Source: Spinellus fusiger (taxonomy: Eukaryota > Mucoromycota > Mucoromycetes > Mucorales > Phycomycetaceae). From it: DNA of 64,000 bases. The stretch spans positions 161,346 to 225,345 of the forward strand of contig JALLLS010000059.1 in the NCBI GenBank assembly GCA_025094145.1, read 5' to 3'. Shown piece by piece: positions 37,324 to 49,900 of the stretch. Under the pieces are notes generated by a model. The model saw only the letters and a list, made by a program, of their open reading frames with translations. It was not told where the DNA came from and did not search any database. Position numbers and translations under genes: made by a program. The stretch's first letter is position 1. Each line of letters begins with the position of its first letter.

Positions 37324-38913
37324 TACACACCAGGAGGTCTTTAGGATATAAAAGGAAATAGTCGAAATACAATTGTTTAAGAAATGACATCGATTTGAAA
37401 AGGAGCAAAAATAGAGATGTATTCATGTTAGTTCTTAAATAAAGATTATTATGTAAATTTACCTGTAAATATCTAAATCCCGAAGGAAACCACTTTCGAT
37501 GTGGCGATATATAATATGAATGCATCAAAGAATATCTATTCTTCTGCAATCGTATAGATATTCTTTGATGCATTCACATCTCTGTTCTAAACAATTCTGC
37601 AACTTTGGCAAGCGCGGATAGTGTTGAAATTCACTAATACCTCAGTGAGGATATCTGTGTTATAAGTGTGGCAGATCTTGAGAACAATACGAATTTTCAC
37701 AAGTCATTTGCTTAATCAGAACTACCAAAGTAATGCAGACTACAACAACATTCTAGAAAGAAAAAGAATTGCTTAAAGAAAAGCTGCCTAGTTACCCATT
37801 GTATTCAGGTCGTGTGTTGTGTTCCTGTTCATGTATCCTCTTTGATTTCCCTAGACCAGCCTTTGTATCCAAATTCTATTTCTTCGTCCCTTCTAGAGAC
37901 CAAACTACTACAGATTCATCTCTCCAGTGGTCTTGTTGATAACCACAGTGCCCTTTATTGCAGAATAAAAGATATATTTTACAAAGTTACATAGTATAAA
38001 TATTGAGGCTAATTTTATATATTTATATTCTAAGCTATAATGATCAAAGTTATATAGAGTGTGAATTGTTTGACTTATAAATTTGACGTGAATCTGACAT
38101 GAATTTTATGAGTGGAGGCTAGTGTATACATCACCAGAATAGAGAAAGAAATATTATTATTTGTTTTGACACTTCCCTCCTTTTGTTATTTCCTACACTG
38201 CACATACAACTCAACACCCAAGTACTTTTCAATATGAGCATAACTGAGCAAGGTAATGTGCTATTATTAACAAAGAGAAATAATAGAGAGAAGTTGTAGA
38301 TACTACTAGAGGCTATTTTAGAAGTGGAAAAGGTAAGCAGTGTCTTCATCTGGGCTTGAGCTCATTTTAATCCATAAGACATAGTACTGACTCTTCTTCT
38401 AATAGATGATATATGGCTTATTATTCTCAAGACAAACACTAAGTACAAGGTAAGTTTACTATCTCTCTTGATTGAATTATTACTAACACACTCTTTTCTG
38501 TTATTAGATAAGTTGAGACTCTTCTCAAGTCAGCCTTAGGTGGTCTTCTTCCTTCTATATTATCAATACTGTTTAGGGTGTATTCCCAAGCATAGTAATA
38601 TATATCCCAAGAATAAATCATAAGGCTTTTAGAGTGTATTTACTATTGCTATGAAGGAATACGCCTAGAACAGCAGTAGCTATATTAATAGTATAGTATT
38701 AGCTACAGTATTACAATAAACAATTTTATTCATAAACAATATATTTTATTGATAATACAATTTGATATTGATGTATTCCATAAAAAGAAATAGAGATTTA
38801 GATACTTGCAAACCTTTGATTTTAAACACAGTTCCGTAAAAGGGCAAAATGTTTTATTACGTAACAGGTAATACTGTGCACCTTTAAAGACCCGAAAAAT
38901 CTCCTGGTGTGTA
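37324..38913 (+). mobile_element. Short TIR element, family A copy 5
   Basis: Begins tacacaccaggaggtcttta then ggatataaaaggaaat, and ends aaaatctcctggtgtgta, so the terminal repeats pair well (TACACACCAGGAG against CTCCTGGTGTGTA). The blocks gagtggaggctagtgtatac at about 38111 and atgagcataactgagcaagg at about 38232 are near-identical to copy 1. It is the longest copy (about 1.6 kb) but has no transposase frame. Confidence 0.75.
37517..37576. repeat. Perfect 23-bp inverted repeat (hairpin)
   Basis: Arms 37517..37539 and 37554..37576 are exact reverse complements around a 14-nt loop (arm core gcatcaaagaatatctat). It lies inside family A copy 5. Confidence 0.9.
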
Positions 38914-39066
38914 GACTACCCTCACTGCAGTAGAACAGCCTATGATAAAAACAGACCGTAGCTATTCAAGCACACCCATAAAGTATTGTCTTTAAGAATA
39001 TATTTATTAGTGTAGTGATCTTCTACTTTTACCGCCTATGCTTATTTTGAGTTCATTATCAATAGT

Positions 39067-42000
39067 TTAACTAGGAGGTGCTTGGTTAAATACATCGACA
39101 TAGCGTGAGCGCATAGGTTTCCTTCCACCGACAGCTGAAGCTCTTTTTCCTGCCATGGGAGGAGGAGGAGTGCTCATAGAGGGGGATCCAACAGAGGGAG
39201 ATCCAATGGGAGGAGAGGCTGTGGCTGAGATGGGTGCTGAATTCATGCGAGGAGGAGCAGCCACGGGAGGAGTATTAGACATTAGAGAGGGAGTGGAGGG
39301 TGGAGGGGGCATAGCAGGAGAAGAAACACGACTGCTGTCGAGAGAGACAGATTTGGGAGGGGGTGGCAATGAGGTAGTAGCTGGCTTAGTATCCGCCTAA
39401 GTAGATGGACAGGAGTAGGGACAGGAGTAGAAATAGGAATAACAGAAACAATAAAGATGACTCGTTAGTTTCCATGGTCAAGAAGGAATCCACCCATCAT
39501 AATATAACTCACCGATCTGTTGACCCATCGCTTCTCTTTCTCATCATAGTAGAATTGGTTCTGTTCTCCAAGATTTGCCTTGACAGCTTTCTTATCCTCT
39601 TTACTAGCAACAGGTGCAGAGGAGCGAGAGAAGAGCGAGAAAATACCCCAACCTAATCAAGAACATGGGTGGCATAAGTGAAAAGCCAATACACAATAAT
39701 AGGATTGCCTGTTATTCTACCTTGTTTCTCCTGTTTTCCATCCAGAGAAGCATCATTCATCTCTGATTCTGCCTGAGATACAGTGGCTGTATTCTCAACC
39801 GGTGTTTGGGGTGTGGCTGTATCGGTCTTCTTTGGTTTGGAGTTACCAAATCCAAGATCATCATTGTCATTTGCACCACCCCATGTTGGTGTTGAGTTTG
39901 TATCAGGCTCATAGCTGGTAGGCTCATAGCTAGAGGCTGTGTATGAGAACTGGGGGTGTTGATGGTCTCCCGATTGAACAGTTTCTTCTTGTGGTTGGTC
40001 TGTAGTAGCTTCTCCAGACCACCAACCACCCCCATTACCGCCATTGCTTTGATGGGAAGCATTGGAATGGTTGTTGTAGCCATATGCATTTTGAGGAGGA
40101 ATAGGCGTTCCTGAGCTGTGTTGGAATGGTGAATAGTTTGCTGTGGGAGGAGCCACACTATCTTGGCTATAACCATAACTGCCTCCATAGCCTCTATAAG
40201 CATGGGATGTCTCTGTCTGCACCCTATCTTGACCATTGAAAGAGGGACTTTGTGTGGCATTTCTAGCAGGTTCAAATCCAGAGGGAACTCTTGAGTAGGG
40301 TGAAGAAGTCATCTGTCGTTCAATGGCATAGCCATCCACTCCCATAGCAGAAGAAGGCGTACCAGAGCGTCTGACATGTTCTGATCCTGCTCCACCATAG
40401 CCACCGTTTCGCTGATCCATACTAAAGGGACTGCGGACAGACACACCATCGGCCATGATCTCAGTTGACTTTCTGCCTACGGGTTCTGCAGGTGACATAT
40501 CTTCACCACTCACAAACTTATTGAAGCGTCCTTCAAGGGATCCCCAAAGAGAGTCCAAGGAATTCTTTGCGAGTTTTGTCTTTAACCAAGAACCAGCATC
40601 ACCACTAAGATGCAATGGATGAAATGGTGTGTGTATGTGCGTTAATAACTATGGTGTGTACAGTTTGATATCACTTACCCAAGACTATGCCCACTTGCTA
40701 CTTCACAGTGTTCAGAGAATTCCTCGAGTCTTTCTACAAACTGACGATGCATCCAAGGATTCCTCTTAGTATTTGCCTTGATGGCACCTGCTATGGCCTC
40801 ACAGTAGCGCTGAGCATGCCCAGTGAGTCCATAATCCACAAGTTGCCATGCATAAGCAAGTTTGTAAGGCTGTAAGAATGGCATAGAAGTAGTAATTGTC
40901 TGTTTGTTGGACATTGCGAATTCATACAACTCACTCAGATACAATGCATCTAGATCTCTTGAAATAGTATGGCCGTCTGTTCCCAGAAGAGTAAGACGAA
41001 CGTGAGGAGCGTCAATTCCAGAATGTAAAGAAGATTGTGGTGATAGAATATAGCTAATCAGTGCATATAAAGACACATGTACAAATGAGAAAGTCTGTTA
41101 ATTCACTTGTCGTTTTGTTTTGTCTCTGTAGAAGCCTACCAAATATGAGCAGCTTCAATCCATCTTTGAGCCTTTAAAAGATCACCTAAAGCAGTGATTG
41201 CTTCATAATCTCTTGGTGTTCTGTTTGCCAATATTAATAACAATGTCTCCTGCCATTGTTTGAGTTTTTCAAGACCAATAGGCAAAGTAGTATTAGGTGC
41301 ACCACCATAAGGAACTGTAAGATGATGCTCTGAACTCTTTGCAAATTCAGATACTAAGAATGCCTTGTAAGAAATCATACACTGTCTTATCCAGCCCTCC
41401 AAAAACACTTACTAGAGGCAGCACCAGATCCAGCAAACAAGGCATACAGCACTCTTAATGCCTGCTTATTGCCCATAACATTATGGTAGACGCGTGTCTG
41501 TTTACTCTCAGGAGTAGCACACAGTTCACGTTCAATAAAGTGATTTGTCACCTTTTTCCACAACTCCTTATTGACACAGCTACTAATAATCAAAGCATGG
41601 GCCCACATGTCTTCTTGTACTGCATATTCAACAGCACCTTCACGATCTCCTTTGATAAGATACTTTTGAAGTTTATCCAGTACACTATCTGAATAATCTA
41701 CTTCTCCTGCAACACTAGCTGTCATCATAGCAGTTGCATTCCCTCCATTACTATTCCCATGAGCAGTGCTCAGGGTCTGTTCATACGCTGGCACACTAAA
41801 GTTCGAACTGTCTTCTTCATCTCCTCCACCACTACCTACAAGCTGCAACATGTCACGAATAGCAGTATCCACTTTATCATTGTCCCCCACTGTTCCTTCT
41901 TGCTCCATTAAAGTCTTGACCAACTTCCACAACACGATTTTGTTCTCCAATCCATTCTGGTTTTCAACAGGACCTTTGTTCAAAGCAGCCTCGAATTCTG

Positions 42001-44875
42001 ACACACGCTTCTCCATGTACACCAGAGCTTCTTTCTTTTTAGCCTTGGCACTCATTTTACTATCCAACAAGATAGGACCCACAAAATCAGACATGGACTG
42101 CACTGCCGGATCCTGTCCAAGCACCTCCCCTAGGTTCTTGATGGTAATAGCATTAGGCATTTTCTTGGTAATAAGCCCACTGTTATCATAGCCTGAAGTA
42201 AAGCGTTGGACGGTATGGGGGAACATAACACACATCTTGCCACCAAATCCAAAAGAGATCAAAGGATATCCGCCTGCACGGTTCAATGGGTCTGCCGTCA
42301 ATGGCTGGAGGTGATGTTGTGGAATGTCACCACCGTACACATGTTCAGGAGCAGTGGGTTCGTTGTAGTCAGAAGGGTAGGGAGAGGAATCTACTGCAGA
42401 AGAAAAGACAGCTCTGTCTGAACTATAGCCCTTGGGATCTGAGGCTGGTGCTGAGGCTAAGGCTAAGGCTCCATACTCTTGAGCATCCATGCGGGGTGGA
42501 TAATAAGGTTGAAACGCCAGTGCATTGTTGGCTGCAGGTGTCATTGCCATCATGAGTGTAGCTGTGGCTGCAGGTGTCGTTGATCGAGAAATACCTGCTA
42601 GAGGGCGTCCACATTCACAACAGAACTTGGCTTTTGCCTTGTTCTCACCCTCACATGCAGGGTTAGGACAGCTTTGGAGTGTGTCGGGTTGAGGTGTGAC
42701 CATTCTTGTCATGGGTGGAGGTGGAACTGTAGAAGAACGCTCTACTGGAGAATAAGCGTAACCTTCGAAGGATGCGTAGGGCTCCTGGGCATTAGCAGGC
42801 ATACTGTTTCTATTGGCTGTGCTTGGAGGATGTTTGTTATTATAAGCACCACTGTAGTTATTATTTAAGGTGTCTTCCTGGGAGGATGCTTTAGGCAGAT
42901 ACTGATTTTCCTGGAATTCCCTTTGAGTGGGCTGTGTAGTGTTCTGAGTATCATACTGTGTAGAATAGTCTTTTGGAGTGTTATACTGTGCCGAGTAATC
43001 TGTGGGTGTATCATACTGTGGAGAAGAGTCCTGTGGATCATAAGGAGAATATGATTTTTTTTCATAAGATGTCTCCATGCCATAAAGAGAAGTTTGTTCA
43101 TCCGCATAATGTGGAGTAGTATTGCTATAAGTAGTGGGCTCGGGAGCATAATCCACTTGAAGTTGAGGTTCATAAGAAGAGGATGGATAAGGTACTGTCT
43201 GATCTATGGTCTCATGAGGTGTAGGCTGAAGAGTGTAGTTTTGCTTATCTTGCTGGACTTGAGGTTGGTAGCTTGGCATGGCATAAGTATCTGTGGTGGC
43301 TTCTGTGCTATGTGTGTACACATCTGTGGTGGAAGTCACTGCCTTTTCACCAAGAATAAGATCATCAAGATCATCCACCATTGTCTTTTCAGATGGTTTC
43401 TCTTGAGAATGATTGTCGGATAAGTATGAGGTATCTGGTCTTGAGCCAGTGGAGGGGTCTTCTGCAGTGGAAGGATGAGCAAAAGACTCTTCTCCCGCAT
43501 GGCCAGAAAGAGAGTCGTAGCCTACTTCCTGTCCATACCAGTTGCTTGTCTCACTCTCTGTTATATCCCCATAGATAGGAACAGTCTGGTCCTGGTTAGT
43601 TGTATAGGACTGTTCATTATAGTGCACCTTTTCCTGGTAAGATGGAGACTGTTCATAGTGAGTAGACACTTCTCCAGAGAACAGTGGAATAGAAGTCATG
43701 GACTGAACTGGATCAGGCGAATGTTGTTCATTCTCATTCTCTTTTTCAATACCACTGTCCACAGACGCATGTATGGGTTTCTCATGGGTGCTATGCTCAG
43801 TTTCATTTTGGTGGACAGAGACATACCCATCACTAGCAGCTACTTCATTCTGGAATAGGTTGATAGGTTCACTGTCTGTCTTTTTCATTGCCAAAGATCC
43901 CTTTAACTTATCTTCTTCTTCTATGACTGATACTTGAGCCACTTGTTGATCAGACACATCTTCCTGTGCATAATACTGGGCAGGCTCTGTCAATCCTCTC
44001 TGTTGTGGTACTGACACTGAATCCCATGGCCCCATGATCTCCCCTATCTTTGCTGCCTCTGCTTCCAAAGATAAAGATGGGTGGGTTAAATGAGATACAG
44101 CAGTGGAACCATAAACATCATATTTCTGCTCCTGCTCCTGCCTCTGCTCCTGTCCTTGTCCATATTCCTGAGTATCATAGGCATAGGTTGTCTCATAGTG
44201 TGTGGTGGATGGTTGTACGACCTCAGTCTCGGTAGTAGGTACATATTGGAGTGTCTCTGCTGACTGCTCATGCATGGGCTGTTCTACTGTTGTAGTGTAG
44301 GCACTTGGATCGTAGTTCTGTTCATAATACTGTGCATACTGAGGATCGTATTGGTACTCTTGGCTTGTTTCTGTGTACTGATAATCAATATCCTGGTTTG
44401 TATTAGGGTCATAAAAGTGCAATTGGCCTTGTTCATCATAGTAATAGTGAGTATTTGGATCAAAGGCAATCCATTGTTGCTGCTGTGAAGGATCATAATA
44501 TTGCTGTTGTAAAGATCCATTCTGTGCAGTCTGTGCAGTCTGTGCAGTCTCTTGTCCACTATACTCATACTGAGCATCATAGGCATGTGTCTGCACTCCA
44601 TCCCTCTGAGTAGATTCCTCAGTGGTTACTACAGTAGCAGGAGCACTCACATTATCAAAGAATGACGCTTCTGCAGGCACAATAGAAGAGAAGAACAAAT
44701 CAGTAGTATGGCCATGCGCATCTCCAAACAGAGCACTGGCATCTCCGTGATGACCTGTGTCTTTGTTTCCTGCTACAGCTTCTGTATTTGCTGGTGGTGA
44801 GTGTGAAGTTGTTTGTGCATCTCCTGCCCACTGTTTCTGCTCTCTACTTGAAGACGTATTCAAAGGTAATGACAT
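39067..44875 (-). CDS. SEC16: COPII coat assembly protein Sec16
   Basis: Six exons, 41413..44875, 41140..41353, 40679..41053, 39721..40604, 39513..39652 and 39067..39396, total 1801 aa. The first 700 residues are Gln/Tyr/Ser/Thr-rich and disordered. A CxxxxC...CxxC zinc-ribbon-like motif (CPNPACEGENKAKAKFCCEC) sits at about 735-760. The Sec16 central conserved domain runs from HTVQRFTSGYDN (about 880) through FVGPILLDSKMSAKAKKKE, DREGAVEYAVQEDMWAHALI and DYEAITALGDLLKAQRWIEA to IEAAHICYILSP. The C-terminal signature is KANLGEQNQFYYDEKEKRWV, and it ends RSRYVDVFNQAPPS. Sec16 is a peripheral ER protein that organises ER exit sites and binds Sec23, Sec24 and Sec13. The second exon's acceptor (cattcttag) was set by frame, giving SGAAS|ISEFAKSS. 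Confidence 0.95.
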
Positions 44876-44905
44876 TGTATTTCTTTCTTCTTCTTCTTTT
44901 TCTTC

Positions 44906-44938
<33 letters not shown>

Positions 44939-45192
44939 TTATCTATCTATTCCACCAGCAGTTAACACTCTGAAGAGACACAAGACAGAAAACAAGAGCA
45001 GCAAAAGATAAAAGTTGTGTTTCTGTCTTTTAGGGACAATAAAAGAAAGAAACTCCAAGCACAGTGGCCGTTATGCGTATCGGACCAAGAAATGGGATTC
45101 ATTGTGGATCCCTGGGATTGGCTCAAGCATTGTGTGACGTTTATTTTCTACTTTATACAGGACACTCACCCAAAGTACCCTTGAAGCCACTT
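44876..45192. other. Short spacer between formin 3' end and Sec16 5' end
   Basis: Only 317 bp separate the formin stop codon from the Sec16 start. It contains a (tgtc)n microsatellite (44910-44935) and must hold both the Sec16 promoter and the formin terminator. Confidence 0.6.
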
Positions 45193-46899
45193 CTATTCGT
45201 GCGTCTTGGCCTCACTGCCCTTTTCCTCGACAAGAGAAACAAGACGGCGCATTCTATCAGAACTAGCTAGTCTTTTGGATCCACTGCTACGTGGTCTGGG
45301 AAGGGCAGGGACTTCTTCTTCACTCTGGATATGCTTCAACAGATCCTCTGCTTTTGTAGCCACAGACTCACTTCTTGTGCGTCTTCGCTCTCTCATAGAT
45401 ATCTTCCGACTTCTTCTCTTTGAGGCAGTGGCAGCCATTTCACCTGAACGGAGTCTCTTTAGGAGATTATCCATGATATCCTTATCATCCAGATTTTCAG
45501 ATATACCTGCTAATAATAGATCATTATTCATTAAATATTAAGTAATAAATCATTCATTAAATCATTCATTAAATAATAATAAATTAGTTAACCAATAATC
45601 AACATGTGGGAAAGATAGCCTATATTTACCATCATTCATATCAACATTGGCGTGATGCTGTTTGGCTCTTGCCTTGCGATTCTCCTCATACAATTGTGCC
45701 TTCTCAGCCTGCTCTTTCCTCTTGTGCTGAGCTTCAATATCACTTTTGGCTCTCTACAGAAGAAAATACCCCTTAGATGCTGCCCTACACGATCCACACA
45801 ACAACTTACCTCCCAACTTGAAGTGAATGTCTTGAAAATACCAAAGAATTCATCTGGCTTCATATCACTTGGATCTTCTCCAAAATAAGTCACAACATCC
45901 TTGTAAGCTACATCCATAGAAGTATAGCGCACTTCAAGCTGATCAAACTTATCAATAGCGAAATCACGGAACTTTAACATTTCAGTTGCAAATCGGTCTC
46001 CTTCTTGAGGTGCGTGTTCAGGGCCATAATGACGGTCCAATTCATGGATAAGTGCCTGAAGACCTACTCTGAGTTCATTATAGTCCTTGATTAGTTCTTG
46101 GATAGTGACTAAAAGAAAGAAAAGCGTGAGTTACTTCCTTTTCTTTCTAGTACTACTATGACCACTAATGTTGCTATGACTACTAATGTTGTTATCACTA
46201 TCACTAGTAGTATACCTCGGCAGGCTTCACCACACAGCTTGAGATCTTCTAATAAGGATTGACCAATGCCAGGAAACTTCTCATCAATCATCCTCACTAA
46301 GAAATGAAGAAGAGTGACATGATCGCCAGATGCTTTGGTATCTACTAGCTAAACAAATTCAAGCAGACAAACACCTCTAGGGTGAGTCAATAGACTCTCA
46401 TAATGGGTAAGAGCATACACTTTACCTTGTTAATGCTTGCAATACGAATACCAAAGGCACCTCCTTGAAAATTGGAGCCATTCAAAAAGTTACCTACCAT
46501 CAATATCAACTAATCAACCCATTCATTAATCATTTGGTAACACATTCGTTTATAATACAAACTTACACTCAAAAATTCCCTAAAGGATTGCGAGTCTTTG
46601 ACAGCGGTGGAGGCATCCATTACATTTGTCATGTTCTAAGTAAATGAATATATAAGAGATTTCTTTTCGTTAATACAAACTTACTCTTCCCAATTGAGCA
46701 ATACGCTCAGGAAATGTCACTTTGAATAGCATATGATCAATACGCTCTTTGAACCGGTCAATGGTCATAATCTAATCAACACAATGTGTCAGTTCAGTAT
46801 ACTTTACTGCTTCTTTTATTATTATTATTGTTATTGTTATTGTTATTGTTATTGTTATTGTTATTGTTATTGTTATTGTTATTGTTATTGTTATTGTTA

Positions 46900-46937
<38 letters not shown>

Positions 46938-49900
46938 GTCATTGTCATTATTGTTATTATTATCATTATTGTCATTGTCATTATTGTCATTATTATTATT
47001 ATTATTGTCATTATTGTTATTATCATCACTACTATTACTATTGACTGTCTAATAGTTCCAAGGTCTATAGCTAGAGACTTACCTGTGCACAAAACGCATC
47101 TGGCTTGGAGAGGCATTGATACTCATCTTCCGTTGCTGTCTTTATAAATACAGATAACTTGCCCATCTCCTCAGGTGTGGGTGCATTTGCCTGCAAATTA
47201 CGAAGCAAGATTTCTGTACAAAACTTCTCTTCCATGGCCAGGATCTTCTTTTTGAATTCGGGAAAAGTGATGTGCTTGGATTTAGCCAACACAGCAATAT
47301 CTATCATTGTTCACAAAAAAAAAGATCAATACTCAATACTTTCTTTTCTACATAGACCTTTTTTTTCCTTTTTTTCCTTTTTTTCTTTCTTGGTTTGCCT
47401 TTACTTTCTTCTTAGTCACTTACTAATGTTATAAGACTTGCGCGAGTCTAGAATATTAATTTCTTGCTTCTTTTCCTTGACAAGTTTCTTCTGGGTGACT
47501 GCCACCTTTTGTGCAAACAGTTCTTCCATGAGATTGAAAATGCCTTCAGATTCCAACAGGTCTTCGAGTTTCTCATCGTCTACGCGGGATCCCCAGACAG
47601 TAGATTTGATGTGGTGCATGTTTAATTTTTGCCATTGGAGGGCACGGGTCTTGACATTAGGGAGATGGTTCATAATTTTACGAGGAGGTTGGAGAATAGG
47701 GGCCGAGGGTCTGGATTGGCCTGGTAAAGACGGTGGTGGTGGAGGTGGTGGAGGGAGGTGTGAATTAGAAGCAGTTATGCCTGCTTGTGATGGTGGTGGT
47801 GGTGGTGGTGGAGGAGGAGGAGGAGGAGATGGTGATGTACTTGATGTTTTTGATGCACCTGATGCACTTGATGTTCTTGGTGGAGGAGGAGGTGGTGGTG
47901 GAGGAGGTGGTGGTGGAGGAGGTGGAGTTGGTGAAGTACTTTCTGTGATTATTGGCGGTAATGGAAGACAAGAAGATATGGGGGATATGAGAGATGTAGG
48001 AAATGCGGGTGCGGGTGCAGTAATGTGAGGCGTCTCTATCTTTTCTTGTGTAGAAGAAGAAGGCACGGCCAATGCTTCTGTTGCAATGAACTGGGATGGA
48101 GATGGAGATGCTGGGGATGCTGGTGAGGATGCATTGACAGGCAAAGGTATGAGTTGGAAAGATGCAGATTCTAATTCAATGGTGGTAGGAGAAGCATGAG
48201 ATAGATGCAGACTTGAGACGCTATTTTTACGTGAGGATGATGCTGTGGATGATGCTAATTGAGATACAGGGATGTCCTTGATGGGTGTTTCTTTTTCTGC
48301 TTCTAATTGTGTTTCAATGGGAGTATCTTTCATATCAACAGCCGCAGTGGTAATAGATCTTATGCTTTGGTTATTTAGTTCATAAAATGCATTGCCCTGT
48401 CTTCGCCGCAGATTTCCACGTCGATTGGCAGATCCTATCAATGGCATGGCACCTGGCAGAACAAAGTCACCCAATCCACTACTTGAGCCAAACTGCATTG
48501 CAAGCTGATTCTTGAACTCTTCTGAAAGACCCATGGCAAGGGATTTGTACTTTTCTGTGTCCTTGGCCTGTTTATCCAATGACTTTGGCTGTTTCTCGAC
48601 AGGCTCACTTTCCTTGCCACGTCCCTCCAGACTCTCTTGTGCTTTGATGCGTCCAAATGCTTTGGCAAGGTCATTTCTCTTGACAATGACTTCTCCATCA
48701 TCCGAATCATCCTCCTCTCCCTGTGCATCATTGATTGCCTTGTAAAAGGTGTCCAATTGCTTCTCCATGGTCTCCAAGTTCTTTTCATAGTCCTTTTGTA
48801 GATCACGCAGCTTTCCCTGCAATGTGGAGATTGTATGTCGTGACATGCGTAACAGATCCTCAAGAGATGCTGTTTTCTCCTTTAATTGCACCAAGGCCAC
48901 TCCATCTCCCCTCTCAGACAACTGCTGCCGAAGTCCATCACGTTCGATCTGAAGTTCATCGTATTGTGTCTGCAAGTGTCGTGTTTCCTCAATGGTTGCC
49001 TGTAGCTGTTCTTGATCTGCAAACTTATCCACCAAATGCCGCACTGAAGTTCCATAAGATGAAAAAAAGTCCCCTACAAGGCCCTTGTGATCTAAGACGA
49101 CTTGTGTGATGAGATTGTCGATGATTTGAAAGTAGCGAGATTTGAGTGTATCTTCACCGTGGATTAATAGCAAATGCTGGAGAGAACTAAGGAAAAAGTC
49201 ATAACCGCGTGTGTCCTCCACACTGGCCAGAACACATTCAAACACATCGCGGGGATCATTCAAATCACGAAGCACACGTTCATGGTAAAGCTCCATCAAT
49301 TCGTCGTGATCGTTCTCTGCCAGTGTTTTGAACTCTTGGATCTGTCGGTCCACATGTTCACAGCAGAGAACAGACATGCGCTCCATGATAGATTCCAGGC
49401 CTGATACATTCATTTGGTTTCTCAAGTGGATACGGACTTCAGGATCATCCACAACATTAATGATTGCATTGACCAAGATCATATTGTACAGCTAAACCAT
49501 ACAGAGTGAGATGCTATAAGGATAAGAGAGGGAAAAAGGGGGAGCCTTACTGCAAACTCATTCAATTGATTATCAGGCGCACCATGAGCTGTCATGCGTT
49601 TAAAGTCTTCACTGGCACCGACGAGGCTACCCATCCGACCTCTCCCACCGAGCAGATGAGAAAGATCCTTGAACCAGGCATCAAATCTTCCGTAGCCCTT
49701 GCGCAGGTCTCTTAGCGTATCCATGGCCCTCAACACCAGCTCCTGTCCAACAGGAACAGAGAAATAGCATAGAAAGACAAGGACTTCGCATACTAATCGA
49801 CGGGTGTTGACAGCAGGAGATGTGATGCAATAGACAATCTCTTGGATGCATTGAGGATTCTTGATGGCTTCTCTTGCACCAATCTATTGTGTCAACTGCC

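Noticed and set aside
46733..47052. Cys/Tyr- and Leu-rich frames in both strands
   Set aside because: Microsatellite inside a formin intron with intact splice sites.
47438..48028. Glycine-rich plus-strand frame
   Set aside because: Antisense shadow of the formin FH1 polyproline segment.
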